Below are positions 41,951 to 49,013 of a DNA stretch of 49,013 nucleotides, piece by piece; position 1 is the stretch's first letter; every line of letters starts with the position of its first letter. Source of the DNA: Planctomycetota bacterium (GTDB lineage: Bacteria; Planctomycetota; UBA1135; UBA2386); NCBI GenBank assembly GCA_016235155.1, contig JACRLW010000132.1, positions 1 through 49,013 of the forward strand, given 5' to 3'. Below the pieces are notes generated by a model that had not been told where the DNA came from, did no database searches, and saw nothing but the letters and a program-made list of their open reading frames with translations. The position numbers and the translations under genes are program-made.

Positions 41951-42465
41951 GGGATCACCTGGTCGGATGCGGCCCCATCGGAGGCGGATCTGTCGGCCCG
42001 CAGTTCGTCGTAGAGACGCGCGCGCCAACGCTCCGCCTTCGTCGGGCTCATGTCCAGCAGTCGGGTCATCCGACCGCCGTCGGGCAGGAGCATCGCGGTC
42101 GGGCAGTACTCCGGGACTTCGCCGGTCAGGGTGCGCGCGTCGTAGGTGAAGGGATAGAGCCTGCAGACGTTCGGCCGCGCCTCCTCCCCGAGCGTGCAAC
42201 CCATCGGCCCGAGAAAGGTGCAATCACCGCCGGCGAGCCGGACCAGCAAGCGACGCGTCCCGTCCGGTCGGTTCACGAGGACGTTCCACTCGGGATCGGA
42301 AGGGTCGTCCTCGAGGTAGGACGGGTCCGCGGGACGGCGCGTCTCGACGAAGTCCTCGCGACCGGTCGCGGCGCGGATGCGCGCGACGTCGGCGTTGGTG
42401 ACGAGGACGTCGGCGCGCTGACAACAGGTCCGCTGCGCTGCGGCGCAGCGGGCACAGGGATGCAT
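41935..42465 (-). CDS. YkgJ-type cysteine-cluster protein
   Basis: 176 residues. Metal-binding cysteines: CARCAAAQRTCCQ at the start, GGDCTFLGPMGCTLGEEARP, NVCRLYPF and EYCPTAML. The FLxxxGCTL ... RPxxCRxYPF order is that of the YkgJ family, which binds zinc or an iron-sulfur cluster; function is unsettled. It overlaps the first ATP-grasp gene by 16 bp and lies 75 bp downstream of the aminomutase-like gene, so it belongs to the same transcription unit. It may assist a metal-dependent step of that pathway (inference). Confidence 0.9.
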   Translation of the reverse strand: MHPCARCAAAQRTCCQRADVLVTNADVARIRAATGREDFVETRRPADPSYLEDDPSDPEWNVLVNRPDGTRRLLVRLAGGDCTFLGPMGCTLGEEARPNVCRLYPFTYDARTLTGEVPEYCPTAMLLPDGGRMTRLLDMSPTKAERWRARLYDELRADRSASDGAASDQVIPCASD

Positions 42466-42540
42466 GGCGGGAGGTGGCGGAGGTGGGGTGAAGGCGTCGC
42501 GCAGCGGATCCGCCGCCGCGCGACGCGCATCACGCGCGGC

Positions 42541-44175
42541 TCACGGGCAGCGCGCGCGGGCAGGATCGGCCGTGCGGCTCTTGCCGTTGCTCGTCGACGC
42601 ACATCCGTTGCGCGTCGCGGCCGGAGCGGCGTCGATCGGATCCGGATAGCGGAAGGTCTCGCCCGCGTAGTTGCGCAGGATCAACCAGTCCCCCTCACGG
42701 CCGACGACGTAGTTCGGCAACAACGGCAACTTGCCGCCGCCGCCCGGGGCGTCGATCACGTACTGCGGCACCGCGTAGCCGGTCGTGTGACCGCGGAGTC
42801 CCTCGATGATCTCGAGGCCCTTCTCGACCGGGGTGCGGAAGTGCGACGAGCCCGGGATCGGGTCGCACTGGTAGATGTAGTACGGCCGCACGCGGATCTT
42901 GAGCAGCTCGTGCATGAGCCGCTTCATCGTCGGCACGTCGTCGTTGACGCCCTTCATCAGCACGGTCTGGCTGCCGAGCGGGATGCCCGCGTCGGCGAGG
43001 CGACCGCAAGCCTGAGCGACCTCCGGCGTGACTTCGCGCGGGTGCGTGAAGTGCACGCTCATCCAGAAGGGGTGGTACTTCTTCAGGATGGCGCAGAGCT
43101 CGGGCGTGATGCGTTGCGGCAGCACGGCCGGGACCTTGCTGCCGATGCGGACGAACTCGACGTGCGGGATGGCCCGCAGGCGCGACAGCAACCACTCGAT
43201 GCGATCGTCGGCCATCGTCAGCGGGTCGCCGCCGGAGATGAGGACGTCGCGGATCGACTTGGTCGCCGTGATGTAGTCGATCGCGGCCTGGTACTGCGCG
43301 TGGTTGAAGTGGTACTCGCCGGTCTTCCCGACGAGCCGCGACCGCGTGCAGTAGCGGCAATAGACCGCGCAGAAGCTCGTCACGAGGAAGAGCACGCGGT
43401 CGGGATAGCGGTGCACCAGACCGGGCACCGGCATGTCCGCGTCTTCCGCGAGCGGGTCCTCGAGCTCGATCGGCGACTCGATCGTCTCCGCGCCGACCGG
43501 CACGAGCGTCCGCCGGATCGCCTCCTGCGGATCGGTCGGATCCATCAGGGACGCGTAGTACGGCGTGATGCCGACCGGCAGGCGATCGCCGAGCGCCGCG
43601 ACCATCGCCCGTTCGTCGTCGTCGAGATCGAGCACGCGCTCGAGCGACGCGAGGTCACGGATGCGGTTGCGGAGCTGCCACTTCCAATCGTTCCAGTCGT
43701 GATCCGCGATCTCCTGGTAGAAGCGCGCGCGGAAGGCCCGCGTGCGATCCCCCACCACGAAGTCGCTGACACCGGCGGGAGCCGTGAGCGGATCGAGCGG
43801 TGCGACGCGCGCGGCAATCTCCAGGCGACTGCCTTCCAAACGACCGCCGGCGTCGGGTTTCGGAACGACGTCCGAGGGCGTTTCGCCGGCGAGCGCGGCG
43901 AGTCGCGACGCGCGCGCTCGCGGACCAGGCGAGCGATTGCGCGGGTTGTTCTGTCGTGCGGTCCTCGCGACCGCGTTCACCGCACCCGTGATTCCTGCGC
44001 CGTTCGCTGCGGCGCCGGGTGTGGTTGTCGTCTTGCGCGCGCTACGGCCGCCCTCCCGCGGCAATCGCGCGCGCCTCGTACCCGGAGGTTCTTCGGAAGC
44101 CGAGAGCGACTCGGAGTGAACGTCGGTCGTGCGACCGACCATCGGTGCTGATGCACCGGCCTCGTGGTTGTCCAT
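42541..44175 (-). CDS. Lysine 2,3-aminomutase family radical SAM/PLP enzyme (KamA-like)
   Basis: 544 residues from ATG 44175; ATG 44142 is a second option, and the start is uncertain because the first ~130 residues are low complexity. The conserved enzyme begins near FRARFYQEIADHDWNDWKWQ. The radical SAM cluster is FCAVYCRYCTRSRLV (Cys269, 273, 276). Others: VLISGGDPLTM, VPAVLPQRIT, FTHPREVTPE, YYIYQCDPIPGSSHFRT, and the PLP-binding region PGGGGKLPLLPNYV with its Lys. It converts an alpha-amino acid to a beta-amino acid; lysine is usual but glutamate is possible. The long N-terminal region is unusual for KamA and may be partly non-coding. First gene of the operon down to 39466. Confidence 0.93.
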   Translation of the reverse strand: MDNHEAGASAPMVGRTTDVHSESLSASEEPPGTRRARLPREGGRSARKTTTTPGAAANGAGITGAVNAVARTARQNNPRNRSPGPRARASRLAALAGETPSDVVPKPDAGGRLEGSRLEIAARVAPLDPLTAPAGVSDFVVGDRTRAFRARFYQEIADHDWNDWKWQLRNRIRDLASLERVLDLDDDERAMVAALGDRLPVGITPYYASLMDPTDPQEAIRRTLVPVGAETIESPIELEDPLAEDADMPVPGLVHRYPDRVLFLVTSFCAVYCRYCTRSRLVGKTGEYHFNHAQYQAAIDYITATKSIRDVLISGGDPLTMADDRIEWLLSRLRAIPHVEFVRIGSKVPAVLPQRITPELCAILKKYHPFWMSVHFTHPREVTPEVAQACGRLADAGIPLGSQTVLMKGVNDDVPTMKRLMHELLKIRVRPYYIYQCDPIPGSSHFRTPVEKGLEIIEGLRGHTTGYAVPQYVIDAPGGGGKLPLLPNYVVGREGDWLILRNYAGETFRYPDPIDAAPAATRNGCASTSNGKSRTADPARARCP

Positions 44176-44375
44176 TGCCGGAACGGCGTGCCTCAGTGAC
44201 GTGGCCAGGACTCGGAGAGCCGCGACGCGCTGCGAACGGACACCGACCGTCGCAAGGAGCACGCGCCCGGCTCCAGGAAGCGCGGACTCTAGACCGCGTG
44301 TTCCGCATCGCAAGACCCGGGTGGCCACATTCTTCGACCCCGTTCGACGTGCATCGCCGCTCGGCTGAAGTCGAA

Positions 44376-44381
44376 TAATCT
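44376..44381 (+). promoter_or_regulatory. Candidate -10 box before 44390 gene
   Basis: TAATCT in CGAATAATCTGCC, 8 nt before ATG 44390. Nothing else was recognised in the 44176-44389 gap between divergent genes. Confidence 0.42.
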
Positions 44382-44389
44382 GCCGCTCG

Positions 44390-44647
44390 ATGGTCACGCT
44401 CGGCGAACGCGGCTTCCACGTCCTGCTCGGCTCGCTCTTCGTCATCGCGGCGGCGTTCGAGACCCTCGCGGAACGCTTCCTCTCCGCGTGGAACCCCCCG
44501 CGGATCGGTCTCCTCACCGTCGTCGTCGGTCTGGTCTGGGTCGCGCGCCACGCTGCGTGGCGCAGCGAACTCGGCGCCGAGCGCGAGCGCGTGCTCGCGG
44601 ATCGCATCGAGCGCCTCGAACACAAGCTCGCCGCGCTCGAGGACTAA
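44390..44647 (+). CDS. Small two-helix membrane protein with C-terminal coiled coil
   Basis: 85 residues. Two hydrophobic segments, VLLGSLFVIAAAFETLA (about 11-27) and IGLLTVVVGLVWVARHAAW (about 39-57), are followed by a charged heptad-like helix ELGAERERVLADRIERLEHK ending LAALED. No known family. Expected topology has both termini in the cytoplasm and the coiled coil free for oligomerisation or partner binding. Supported by good codon use and a TANNNT box 8 nt upstream, but small size makes the call uncertain. Confidence 0.6.
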   Translation: MVTLGERGFHVLLGSLFVIAAAFETLAERFLSAWNPPRIGLLTVVVGLVWVARHAAWRSELGAERERVLADRIERLEHKLAALED

Positions 44648-44678
44648 CTCGAAGTGCGCCGCCGGCCGCTCTGACGAC

Positions 44679-45275
44679 TCACTTGCCGTAGACGAGCACG
44701 TAAGCGGGTGGAACGTTCCTCACCACGGGTCCGAGGCGCGTGAAACGCGTGAAACGCGCCCCCATTGCCGCACGGAAGCGCCGCGCTGTCGCCATTGGCC
44801 ACGCGTGCACGTACTGGAAGGTGCGAAACTCTCCACCGTCGTCGAGCGCGCGGGCAGTGCCGTCGACCACGGCATCCTGCACTTCGCGCGGCAGGCTCGC
44901 GAAGGGCAGCCCCGAGACGATTCGTCCAGGCCGCGCGATGCCGCGCTCGACGAGGATGCGTTCGACGTCGGCCACCGAACCGTGGTGGAACGAGAGGCGC
45001 GGGAAGCGCTGTTCGAGCCGCCGCACGAAGGACAGCTCCAGCTCGATGCCGAGGTAGGCGACCCCCTCGGGGAGGATCTCCGCGATGCGACGGGTGATCG
45101 CGCCGGTGCCCGGCCCGTACTCGATCACGGTGTCGCCCGGCCGCAGGCCGTCGACCGGGCCGACCAGCTCCCGGGCGAGGTATCGCGAGGATGGCAGGAC
45201 CGCCCCGACGGAACCCGGACTGCGCAGGAAGCGGCCGAAGAAGTGGACGGCGTCGCGCAGCGGTCGATCGGTCAC
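44679..45275 (-). CDS. Phospholipid N-methyltransferase-like (PmtA-type) SAM-dependent methyltransferase
   Basis: 198 residues from GTG 45275. It starts with a FFGRFLRSPGSVGAVLPSSRY segment, typical of PmtA-type enzymes. SAM motif I: VIEYGPGTGAITRRIAE; the acidic residue after strand 2 is in YLGIELELSF. Later SGLPFASLPREVQD and the TFQYVHAWPM segment are also PmtA-like. PmtA methylates phosphatidylethanolamine towards phosphatidylcholine at the cytoplasmic membrane face; the substrate here is not proven, and an rRNA dimethyltransferase relation is less likely because the RNA-binding part is missing. Confidence 0.82.
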   Translation of the reverse strand: MTDRPLRDAVHFFGRFLRSPGSVGAVLPSSRYLARELVGPVDGLRPGDTVIEYGPGTGAITRRIAEILPEGVAYLGIELELSFVRRLEQRFPRLSFHHGSVADVERILVERGIARPGRIVSGLPFASLPREVQDAVVDGTARALDDGGEFRTFQYVHAWPMATARRFRAAMGARFTRFTRLGPVVRNVPPAYVLVYGK

Positions 45276-45281
45276 GGGCGC

Positions 45282-45287
45282 ATCCTA
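45282..45287 (-). promoter_or_regulatory. Candidate -10 box for 44679-45275 gene
   Basis: Minus strand TAGGAT, 6 nt upstream of GTG 45275. It lies within the last codons of the upstream pseudouridine synthase gene (stop at 45285). Confidence 0.33.
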
Positions 45288-46208
45288 CGGATGGGAACCG
45301 GAAGGATGCGCAGGGCGCAGCGAGCGGAAGAGCCGGGCGAAGTCGGGCTCGTGCACGGCGACCGCGACGAGTTCCCCGCCGTCGGAGGGCGATGCGAACC
45401 GCAACTCGTGCGCGTGCAGCAGGAGGCGCTTGATCCCGTGCGTCGCGCGCGCGACGGCGTTCGCCGCCCCATCGCCGTAGCGCGGGTCGCCGAGGATCGG
45501 GTGACCCGCCGCGGCGAGGTGCGCTCGGATCTGGTGCGTGCGCCCGCTCGACACCAGTTCCACCGCGACCAGGCTCGCGGTGCGCGCGCGCTCGAGCACG
45601 CGCACGGCGCTCGTCGCCGCCTGGCCGCCGTCACGGTCCACCAAGGCCTTGGGCCGATTCCCCTGCGGCTCGTCGACGATGCGCAACGGGAGATCGACGA
45701 CGAACTCGTCCGCCGAGGGCGCTCCCGCCACGCCGGCGAGGTAACGGCGGCGGATCGCGCCCTGCTCCATCGCGGACGCGAGCGCGCGCAGCGCATCCTT
45801 GTGACGGCCGACGAGCAGGAGCCCCGATGCCTCGCGGTCGAGGCGGTGTACGAGTCCGGCGCCGTCGCCGGGAAAGACGCCGGCGAGGCGGGCCGCGATC
45901 GAGTCGTCGACGAGCGGGCCGCCGTGGACGGCGAGACCCGCCGGCTTGTGGAGCACGAGAACGTCGTGGTCCGCGACGACGACCGGCACACCGAGCCCGA
46001 GGGACAGCGGCAGCGTGGCGTCGTCCCACGCGACCCGCGCCGCCACGCGCACGCGGTCCGTCGCGAGCGCGCGCACGCCGTCGACCGCGACGGCGCCGAT
46101 CTCGCACGCGCGGCGCGCGACGGCGCGCGACACCTCCGGCGCGAGGCGATGCACGGCGACGTCGAGGCGCGCACCGTCGAGTTCGACCGGGACGAGATGC
46201 TCGGCCAT
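45285..46208 (-). CDS. RluA-family 23S/tRNA pseudouridine synthase
   Basis: 307 residues from ATG 46208. An S4-like N-terminus (about 10-60) precedes the catalytic core: VLVLHKPAGLAVHGG, HRLDREASGLLLV with catalytic Asp124, VELVSSGRTHQIRAHLAAAG and HPILGDPRYGDG, then LLLHAHELRF. This is the RluA/RluC/RluD arrangement. It isomerises uridines in 23S rRNA or tRNA. The start overlaps the ferredoxin stop (TGATG), so the two are coupled. Which RluA member it is cannot be told from sequence alone. Confidence 0.92.
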   Translation of the reverse strand: MAEHLVPVELDGARLDVAVHRLAPEVSRAVARRACEIGAVAVDGVRALATDRVRVAARVAWDDATLPLSLGLGVPVVVADHDVLVLHKPAGLAVHGGPLVDDSIAARLAGVFPGDGAGLVHRLDREASGLLLVGRHKDALRALASAMEQGAIRRRYLAGVAGAPSADEFVVDLPLRIVDEPQGNRPKALVDRDGGQAATSAVRVLERARTASLVAVELVSSGRTHQIRAHLAAAGHPILGDPRYGDGAANAVARATHGIKRLLLHAHELRFASPSDGGELVAVAVHEPDFARLFRSLRPAHPSGSHP

Positions 46209-46504
46209 CAGAACGCTCCGACCTCCACGACGACCGGCCCGCGCTCCACGCGCGCCGAACAGGCGAGGCGCCACTCCGGCCCGAGTCCCATCCGATCCAG
46301 CGTGCCGCGCTCGTGCTCCGCGGGGCCGCGCAGGCCCTCGTGCCCCTCGCGGACGCGCACCGGATCCGTTCCGCACATCCCGCGCGTGCACCCGGTGACG
46401 ATCTCGACCCCCGCCGCCGCGCCGGCTTCGAGGAGAGTGCTGCCCGGCGTTAGCCAGGCCCGGCGATCGACGGGCAGGAAGCGGACTTCGACGAGAGTCG
46501 TCAA
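46208..46504 (-). CDS. Small [2Fe-2S]-type ferredoxin-like protein with Asp in place of a Cys
   Basis: 98 residues from TTG 46504 (no better start seen). It matches plant-type ferredoxin: STLLEAGAAAGVEIVTGC, TRGMCGTDPVRV and RLACSARVERGPVVVEV. The normal motif is C-x4-C-x2-C ... C; here Cys39, Cys44 and Cys82 are kept but the third position is Asp47. Thus it may bind [2Fe-2S] with Asp/Cys ligation, or be a cluster-less relative. Overlaps and precedes the RluA-type gene. A TANNNT box lies 8 nt upstream. Confidence 0.8.
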   Translation of the reverse strand: MTTLVEVRFLPVDRRAWLTPGSTLLEAGAAAGVEIVTGCTRGMCGTDPVRVREGHEGLRGPAEHERGTLDRMGLGPEWRLACSARVERGPVVVEVGAF

Positions 46505-46512
46505 GCGCGCCG

Positions 46513-46518
46513 AGCATA
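46513..46518 (-). promoter_or_regulatory. Candidate -10 box for ferredoxin/RluA operon
   Basis: Minus strand TATGCT in GGCTATGCTCGGCG, 8 nt upstream of TTG 46504. Supports the TTG start. Confidence 0.42.
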
Positions 46519-46558
46519 GCCGCGTCGCGCGGAGCGATCCGCGGCGATCAGCAGGCGA

Positions 46559-47911
46559 TCAGAAGATGAAGAAGCGCCCCGAGCGCGTGAAGTGCGCCGC
46601 GCTCGTGAGGTTGTCGTACCGGAAACCCTGGAAGTCGATGGCGAGCCCCTGGAACAACGGCTCGTACGGGATCGGCAGCGTCATCGGGATGCCGTTCGCG
46701 CCGCCGAACGCGATCGTCAGCATCGCGAAGTTCGCGCCGAGGTCGAAGTCGTACTGGATCATGAACAGCGTGAAGGGCGACTGGCGCTGGCCGATGAAGA
46801 GGGCGCCGATCTCGTTGGCCGTCGCCGGGAGCTCGAGCGTGATCGGGAAACCGATCGCGACGTACGGCGACGCCCGCATCTCGCGGTCGAGGTCGAGGCG
46901 GAAGATGCGCGCGTTCTCGGTCGTGCTCATCCGGCGGGCGGAGAACACGACGTAGCGCGACTGCGCGTCGATCGACGGCGAGCCGAACCAACTGAACGCC
47001 TCGCGCGTGTAGAGCAGGATCTCGCCGCCGCCGGCGATCGAGAGGAGCGCCGGGCCGTTGCCGCCGATGCCGTCGACCGACTCGCACAGGATGTGGCGGC
47101 CGTCGAGCGAGCGGCTCGTGCGTTGGTGGAGCGTGCCGAAGGTGAGCGGCACCACGCGTTGCGCGATGCGCTCGACGCGGATCGCGCTGATGCGACCGGT
47201 GACGTCCTGCGCGCTGACGATCGCGTTGTCGCCGGCGTCGAGCCAGTCGGGATCGCGGACGACCGTGCCGAGCGAGGTCGGTCCGAGGGGCGTGGTCGTC
47301 GAGGTGTTGAGGTCGGTGCGGTGCGCGCTCACCGGACTGAACGGGGCCGGCGCGCGCTGAAGGTGCAGCAGGTAACGGCCGGTCGGGTCGATGCGCAGTC
47401 CGAAGAGTTCGTCCTGGCTCGCGAACAGGTCCCGCGCGGGGACCGCACCCGAGGCGTCGAGTTCGAACACCGTGTAGGTCGACGTCGACGGCTGGTAGCG
47501 CGTGCAGTAGAGCCGGAGACCGAGATCGTCCATGTCCCACAGCGTCACGCTCGTGTTCGCGAAGGTCGCGAGCGTGGTGAGGCTCGGACCGGTGCGCGGC
47601 GTCGCGTAGAGCGTCCCGGACTCCGCGACGTAGATCGACGCGCTGCTCGCCGCCCACAGAAAGCCGCCCGACCCGCTGCCGAGATAGACGACGGTCGGGT
47701 TCTGTCCGCCGATCGCCATCACCCCCAGGGTGTTGCCGTTGCGGTAGGCGATCCATTGGCCGTTCGGACTCACCACGGCGTCGCGATGCTCGCTCGGACC
47801 GGGACTGAGATCGATGAGCGGCCGCTGCTGCGCGACGGACAGGCCGGTGAGTACCGCGAGCGCGGTGGTCAGGCGCGCGAGGGATGGAACACGACGTCGC
47901 GAGAGGCTCAT
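46559..47911 (-). CDS. Secreted TolB-like (PD40) beta-propeller protein
   Basis: 450 residues, signal peptide LARLTTALAVLTGLSVAQ cleaved before Gln. Repeated PD40/WD40-like units: HRDAVVSPNGQWIAYRNG, FGLRIDPTGRYLLHLQ, TSRSLDGRHILCES, FGSPSIDAQSRYVVFSARR. The D/S-P-x-G-x-W/Y-I/L pattern is the TolB-propeller signature. The C-terminal ~110 residues form a separate strand-rich domain (PFTLFMIQYDFDLGANF ... ITF-like repeats) that ends FTRSGRFFIF. Extracellular or periplasmic. A binding role is likely; no enzyme motif. Confidence 0.85.
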   Translation of the reverse strand: MSLSRRRVPSLARLTTALAVLTGLSVAQQRPLIDLSPGPSEHRDAVVSPNGQWIAYRNGNTLGVMAIGGQNPTVVYLGSGSGGFLWAASSASIYVAESGTLYATPRTGPSLTTLATFANTSVTLWDMDDLGLRLYCTRYQPSTSTYTVFELDASGAVPARDLFASQDELFGLRIDPTGRYLLHLQRAPAPFSPVSAHRTDLNTSTTTPLGPTSLGTVVRDPDWLDAGDNAIVSAQDVTGRISAIRVERIAQRVVPLTFGTLHQRTSRSLDGRHILCESVDGIGGNGPALLSIAGGGEILLYTREAFSWFGSPSIDAQSRYVVFSARRMSTTENARIFRLDLDREMRASPYVAIGFPITLELPATANEIGALFIGQRQSPFTLFMIQYDFDLGANFAMLTIAFGGANGIPMTLPIPYEPLFQGLAIDFQGFRYDNLTSAAHFTRSGRFFIF

Positions 47912-48190
47912 GAGGGCGGGCTTCGAGTTGCGGGGCGGATGCGATCGACGCGCTGCCGCCGGCTGATGCTCGAGCTACCGAAGCCTAGCCCGTCGCGATG
48001 GAGTCGGCGGTCGCGGGTCGCACGAGCTAGCGCCGCCACGGCGACCCGTAACGCCTTCGATCCGCGCGCCGGAGAGTTCACGCCTCCGTGACGCGGCCCG
48101 CTGGCAGCGCGCGGATCAGGCCCGTAGAAGGGGCAGCCCGCTCGCCGACGTCCGGCCGGCGATCTCCGTCCCCTCGCGCTCGTCTCGCCG

Positions 48191-49013
48191 ATGACCGACC
48201 CTGCCCGCCGCCGCGGGCGGTGCGGCGTGCTGCCCGCCGTCCTCTTCGCCGCATTGGTTTCGTTCGACGGCCGGCTCCGCGCCCAGGACCCCGAGCCGGA
48301 ACCCGAGCGCGAAACCGAAGCACCCGTGCCGGCGGAAGCGCCGGCGAAGCCCGAGCCGGTCGTCGCGATCCGGGCCGGGACGCTGCATCCGGTCAACGGG
48401 CCGGAGATCAAGGACGGCGTCATCGTGATCCGCGGCGAACGCATCGTCGCGGTCGGGCCCGCGAGCGCCGTGGAGATCCCGGCCGGCGCCGAAGTCCTCG
48501 AGTATCCGCAGGCCCACGCCTACCCCGGCCTCGTCGACCCGCTCTCGCAGGCCTTCGCGCCGCGCTCGGGCGACGGCATCGCCGACGCCGGCGGCGAAAT
48601 GGCGCTGGCGCTCGACGCCTCGGACGAACGCAGCCGTGCCCTGGTCTCGTCCGGAGTGACGACGGCCTACGTCGCGAGCCGGAGCGCCAACGTCTGGCGC
48701 GGACAGGGCGTGTTGCTCCATCTCGGCCGGGACGGCCCGACCCCGTTCCAAGGGCACGCGGGCGCGGGCGTCCACCTCAAGCTCTCCGCGCAGGACGGCC
48801 CCTCGCACGCGCTCGCACGGATCGAACGCCTCGCGGGACTCGGGACCGAGTTCGAGCAACTCGAGGCCTACGAGAAGACCTTCACCGAACACGCGACCAA
48901 GCTCGCCGACTACGAGAAGAAGTTCACGGCCTGGATCGAGTGGCACAAGCAGAAGAACGGCAAGCCGGCGAGCGGTGAGGCCCAGGCGACTCCGCGCGGC
49001 GGAGCCGCGGACG
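48191..49013 (+). CDS. Secreted amidohydrolase-like protein, N-terminal part (runs off window)
   Basis: At least 274 residues from ATG 48191. Signal peptide VLPAVLFAALVSFDGRLRAQ, then a Glu/Pro linker. The amidohydrolase N-terminal strands are clear: VAIRAGTLHPVNGPEIKDG, VIVIRGERIVAVGP, VEIPAGAEVLEYP and HAYPGLVDPLSQA. At the usual GLVDxHxH metal site the sequence is GLVDPLSQ, so both His are missing. A coiled-coil, Lys/Glu-rich segment follows (about 225-265). The C-terminus is beyond the window. Divergent from the TolB-like gene; the 279-bp gap (47912-48190) contains no recognisable gene. Confidence 0.82.
   Translation, partial: MTDPARRRGRCGVLPAVLFAALVSFDGRLRAQDPEPEPERETEAPVPAEAPAKPEPVVAIRAGTLHPVNGPEIKDGVIVIRGERIVAVGPASAVEIPAGAEVLEYPQAHAYPGLVDPLSQAFAPRSGDGIADAGGEMALALDASDERSRALVSSGVTTAYVASRSANVWRGQGVLLHLGRDGPTPFQGHAGAGVHLKLSAQDGPSHALARIERLAGLGTEFEQLEAYEKTFTEHATKLADYEKKFTAWIEWHKQKNGKPASGEAQATPRGGAAD

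Noticed and set aside
1..49013. CRISPR arrays, tRNA or rRNA genes, prophage or integrative element
   Set aside because: No regularly spaced short repeats, cloverleaf tRNA sequence, rRNA stretch, integrase or phage structural gene was found on either strand by reading.

Overview
High-GC bacterial DNA that looks like Planctomycetota. Supporting signs are a Ser/Thr kinase with TPRs paired with a sigma factor, an ECF sigma factor fused to a membrane segment and carboxypeptidase-like domains, and a dozen exported proteins of lineage-restricted type. No rRNA, tRNA, CRISPR array or complete IS was seen. Lineage below phylum is inference.

Layout. 1-3961: tail of a secreted protein, then a sigma factor and a TPR Ser/Thr kinase. 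3962-5580: a gene graveyard with a lipoprotein gene hit twice by a 142-144 bp structured element, the C-terminal relic of an IS91-type transposase, and a relic of a secreted protein. 5599-10714: a four-gene NAD-dependent formate dehydrogenase operon (fdsGBAD order). 10746-21549: secreted or surface proteins, a broken M14 carboxypeptidase, a two-gene nucleotidyltransferase module whose second gene is split by the element, and a membrane protein. 21616-29696: a B12-type radical SAM protein next to an Asp/Asn hydroxylase, an outer-membrane barrel candidate, an SGNH hydrolase, a DUF2167-like protein, a papain-type protease, a fasciclin lipoprotein and an ankyrin protein. 29789-38000: sigma/CPD fusion (frameshifted), AlbA_2 regulator, DUF418 protein, histidine kinase, HEAT/DUF4375 protein and another secreted protein. 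39466-44175: a tight operon of a lysine 2,3-aminomutase-like enzyme, a Cys-cluster protein, two ATP-grasp ligases and a GNAT acetyltransferase. 44390-49013: small membrane protein, PmtA-like methyltransferase, ferredoxin plus RluA-type pseudouridine synthase, TolB-like secreted protein, and the start of an amidohydrolase-like protein.

Main discovery candidate. A dispersed element occurs four times (4059-4200 inverted; 4599-4742; 16318-16459; 28104-28245), with a possible end-derived palindrome at 27102-27127. Three copies measure exactly 142 bp between short flanking repeats. In three of the four sites, taking out one element restores a continuous protein reading frame across the junction. 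The copies keep the same hairpins, and at least two stems differ between copies by compensatory changes on both arms. That is the signature of a non-autonomous mobile element whose single-strand fold is under selection. I do not recognise it as a named family.

Other window-wide patterns. Exported proteins nearly all carry Ala-Gln at the predicted signal peptidase site, mostly L-x-A-Q. Many genes have a TANNNT box ending only 6-18 nt before the start codon, which suggests leaderless or near-leaderless mRNAs. Several secreted proteins share a C-terminal strand motif.
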